From Microbacterium enclense (GTDB lineage Bacteria; Actinomycetota; Actinomycetes; Actinomycetales; Microbacteriaceae), in assembly GCF_001456955.1 (NCBI RefSeq), contig NZ_KQ758467.1:480672-544671 (forward strand): DNA of 64,000 nucleotides, read 5' to 3'. Positions within the stretch are counted from its first letter, which is position 1. Every line of letters begins with the position of its first letter. Shown one piece after another: positions 63,910 to 64,000 of the stretch. The notes beneath the pieces are model-generated. The model was given only the letters and a program-made list of their open reading frames with translations, was not told where the DNA came from and did no database searches. The translations under genes were made by a program, and so were the position numbers.

Positions 63910-64000
63910 CGCGGTTCCCCCGCGCTGTCGCCGAGGCCGCCGGCCGGGCGCTCGGCGCGAGCGATGGTCCGTCGCCGCCCGAGCGTTCCCTCACGAACAG

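Overview
This window comes from a high-GC actinobacterium, most likely a Microbacteriaceae member of the Microbacterium type. The evidence is very high G+C, frequent GTG starts, many ATGA/GTGA gene overlaps, a conspicuous GGATGCC/GGCATCC word in genes and terminators, and the conserved order rplM-rpsI-glmM-coaA-glmS-acpS-alr-tsaE-tsaB-rimI-tsaD. The genus assignment is inference. I see no rRNA, CRISPR array, insertion sequence or prophage.

Left part (1-20,000): the tail of a PIG-L-type deacetylase; an Ohr/OhrR peroxide pair with its operator; a CorC-type membrane protein, a small lipoprotein, an alpha/beta hydrolase and a CPBP protease; then the housekeeping run for ribosomal proteins L13/S9, amino-sugar synthesis (GlmM, GlmS), CoA synthesis (CoaA), acyl carrier protein activation (AcpS), alanine racemase and the t6A tRNA-modification enzymes (TsaE, TsaB, TsaD) with RimI.

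Centre (20,300-31,800): the most unusual region, a rearranged relative of the mycobacterial iniBAC locus. Two Asn/Asp/Ser/Thr-rich repeat proteins are followed by two overlapping dynamin-like GTPases (IniA-like, IniC-like). On the other strand lie an IniB N-terminal-domain protein carrying the same repeat core, a four-helix membrane protein, a MalT/IniR-like LuxR regulator and a membrane-anchored Hsp70-like ATPase with a Pro/Ser/Thr-rich tail. Similar G5-TK-C5 dyads lie upstream of the two repeat-protein transcription units. I propose an envelope-stress membrane-remodelling module with its own regulator and chaperone-like ATPase.

Right part (32,000-64,000): a stand-alone groES under two CIRCE operators; RarD; a branched-chain amino-acid-type ABC transporter (binding protein convergent with livHMGF); the guanine nucleotide genes guaB, guaB3 and guaA with SURF1, TMEM175 and DUF3817 proteins between them; a glycosyltransferase, a stand-alone LigD polymerase domain, a BI-1 protein, a glycerophosphodiester phosphodiesterase, an FAD oxidoreductase, an ABC exporter pair and a DUF72 protein. 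A compact zinc-homeostasis cluster follows (degenerate COG0523 protein, zinc-independent L36, SmtB-type sensor, tandem His-rich protein, palindrome like a Zur box). Then come an S4 protein, an HTH-MNT/HEPN toxin-antitoxin-like pair, a degenerate tRNA-like element, and a GntR regulator overlapping an EamA transporter.

Many intergenic spaces longer than about 300 bp are filled with local tandem or inverted repeats, some of which copy the 3' end of the neighbouring gene.
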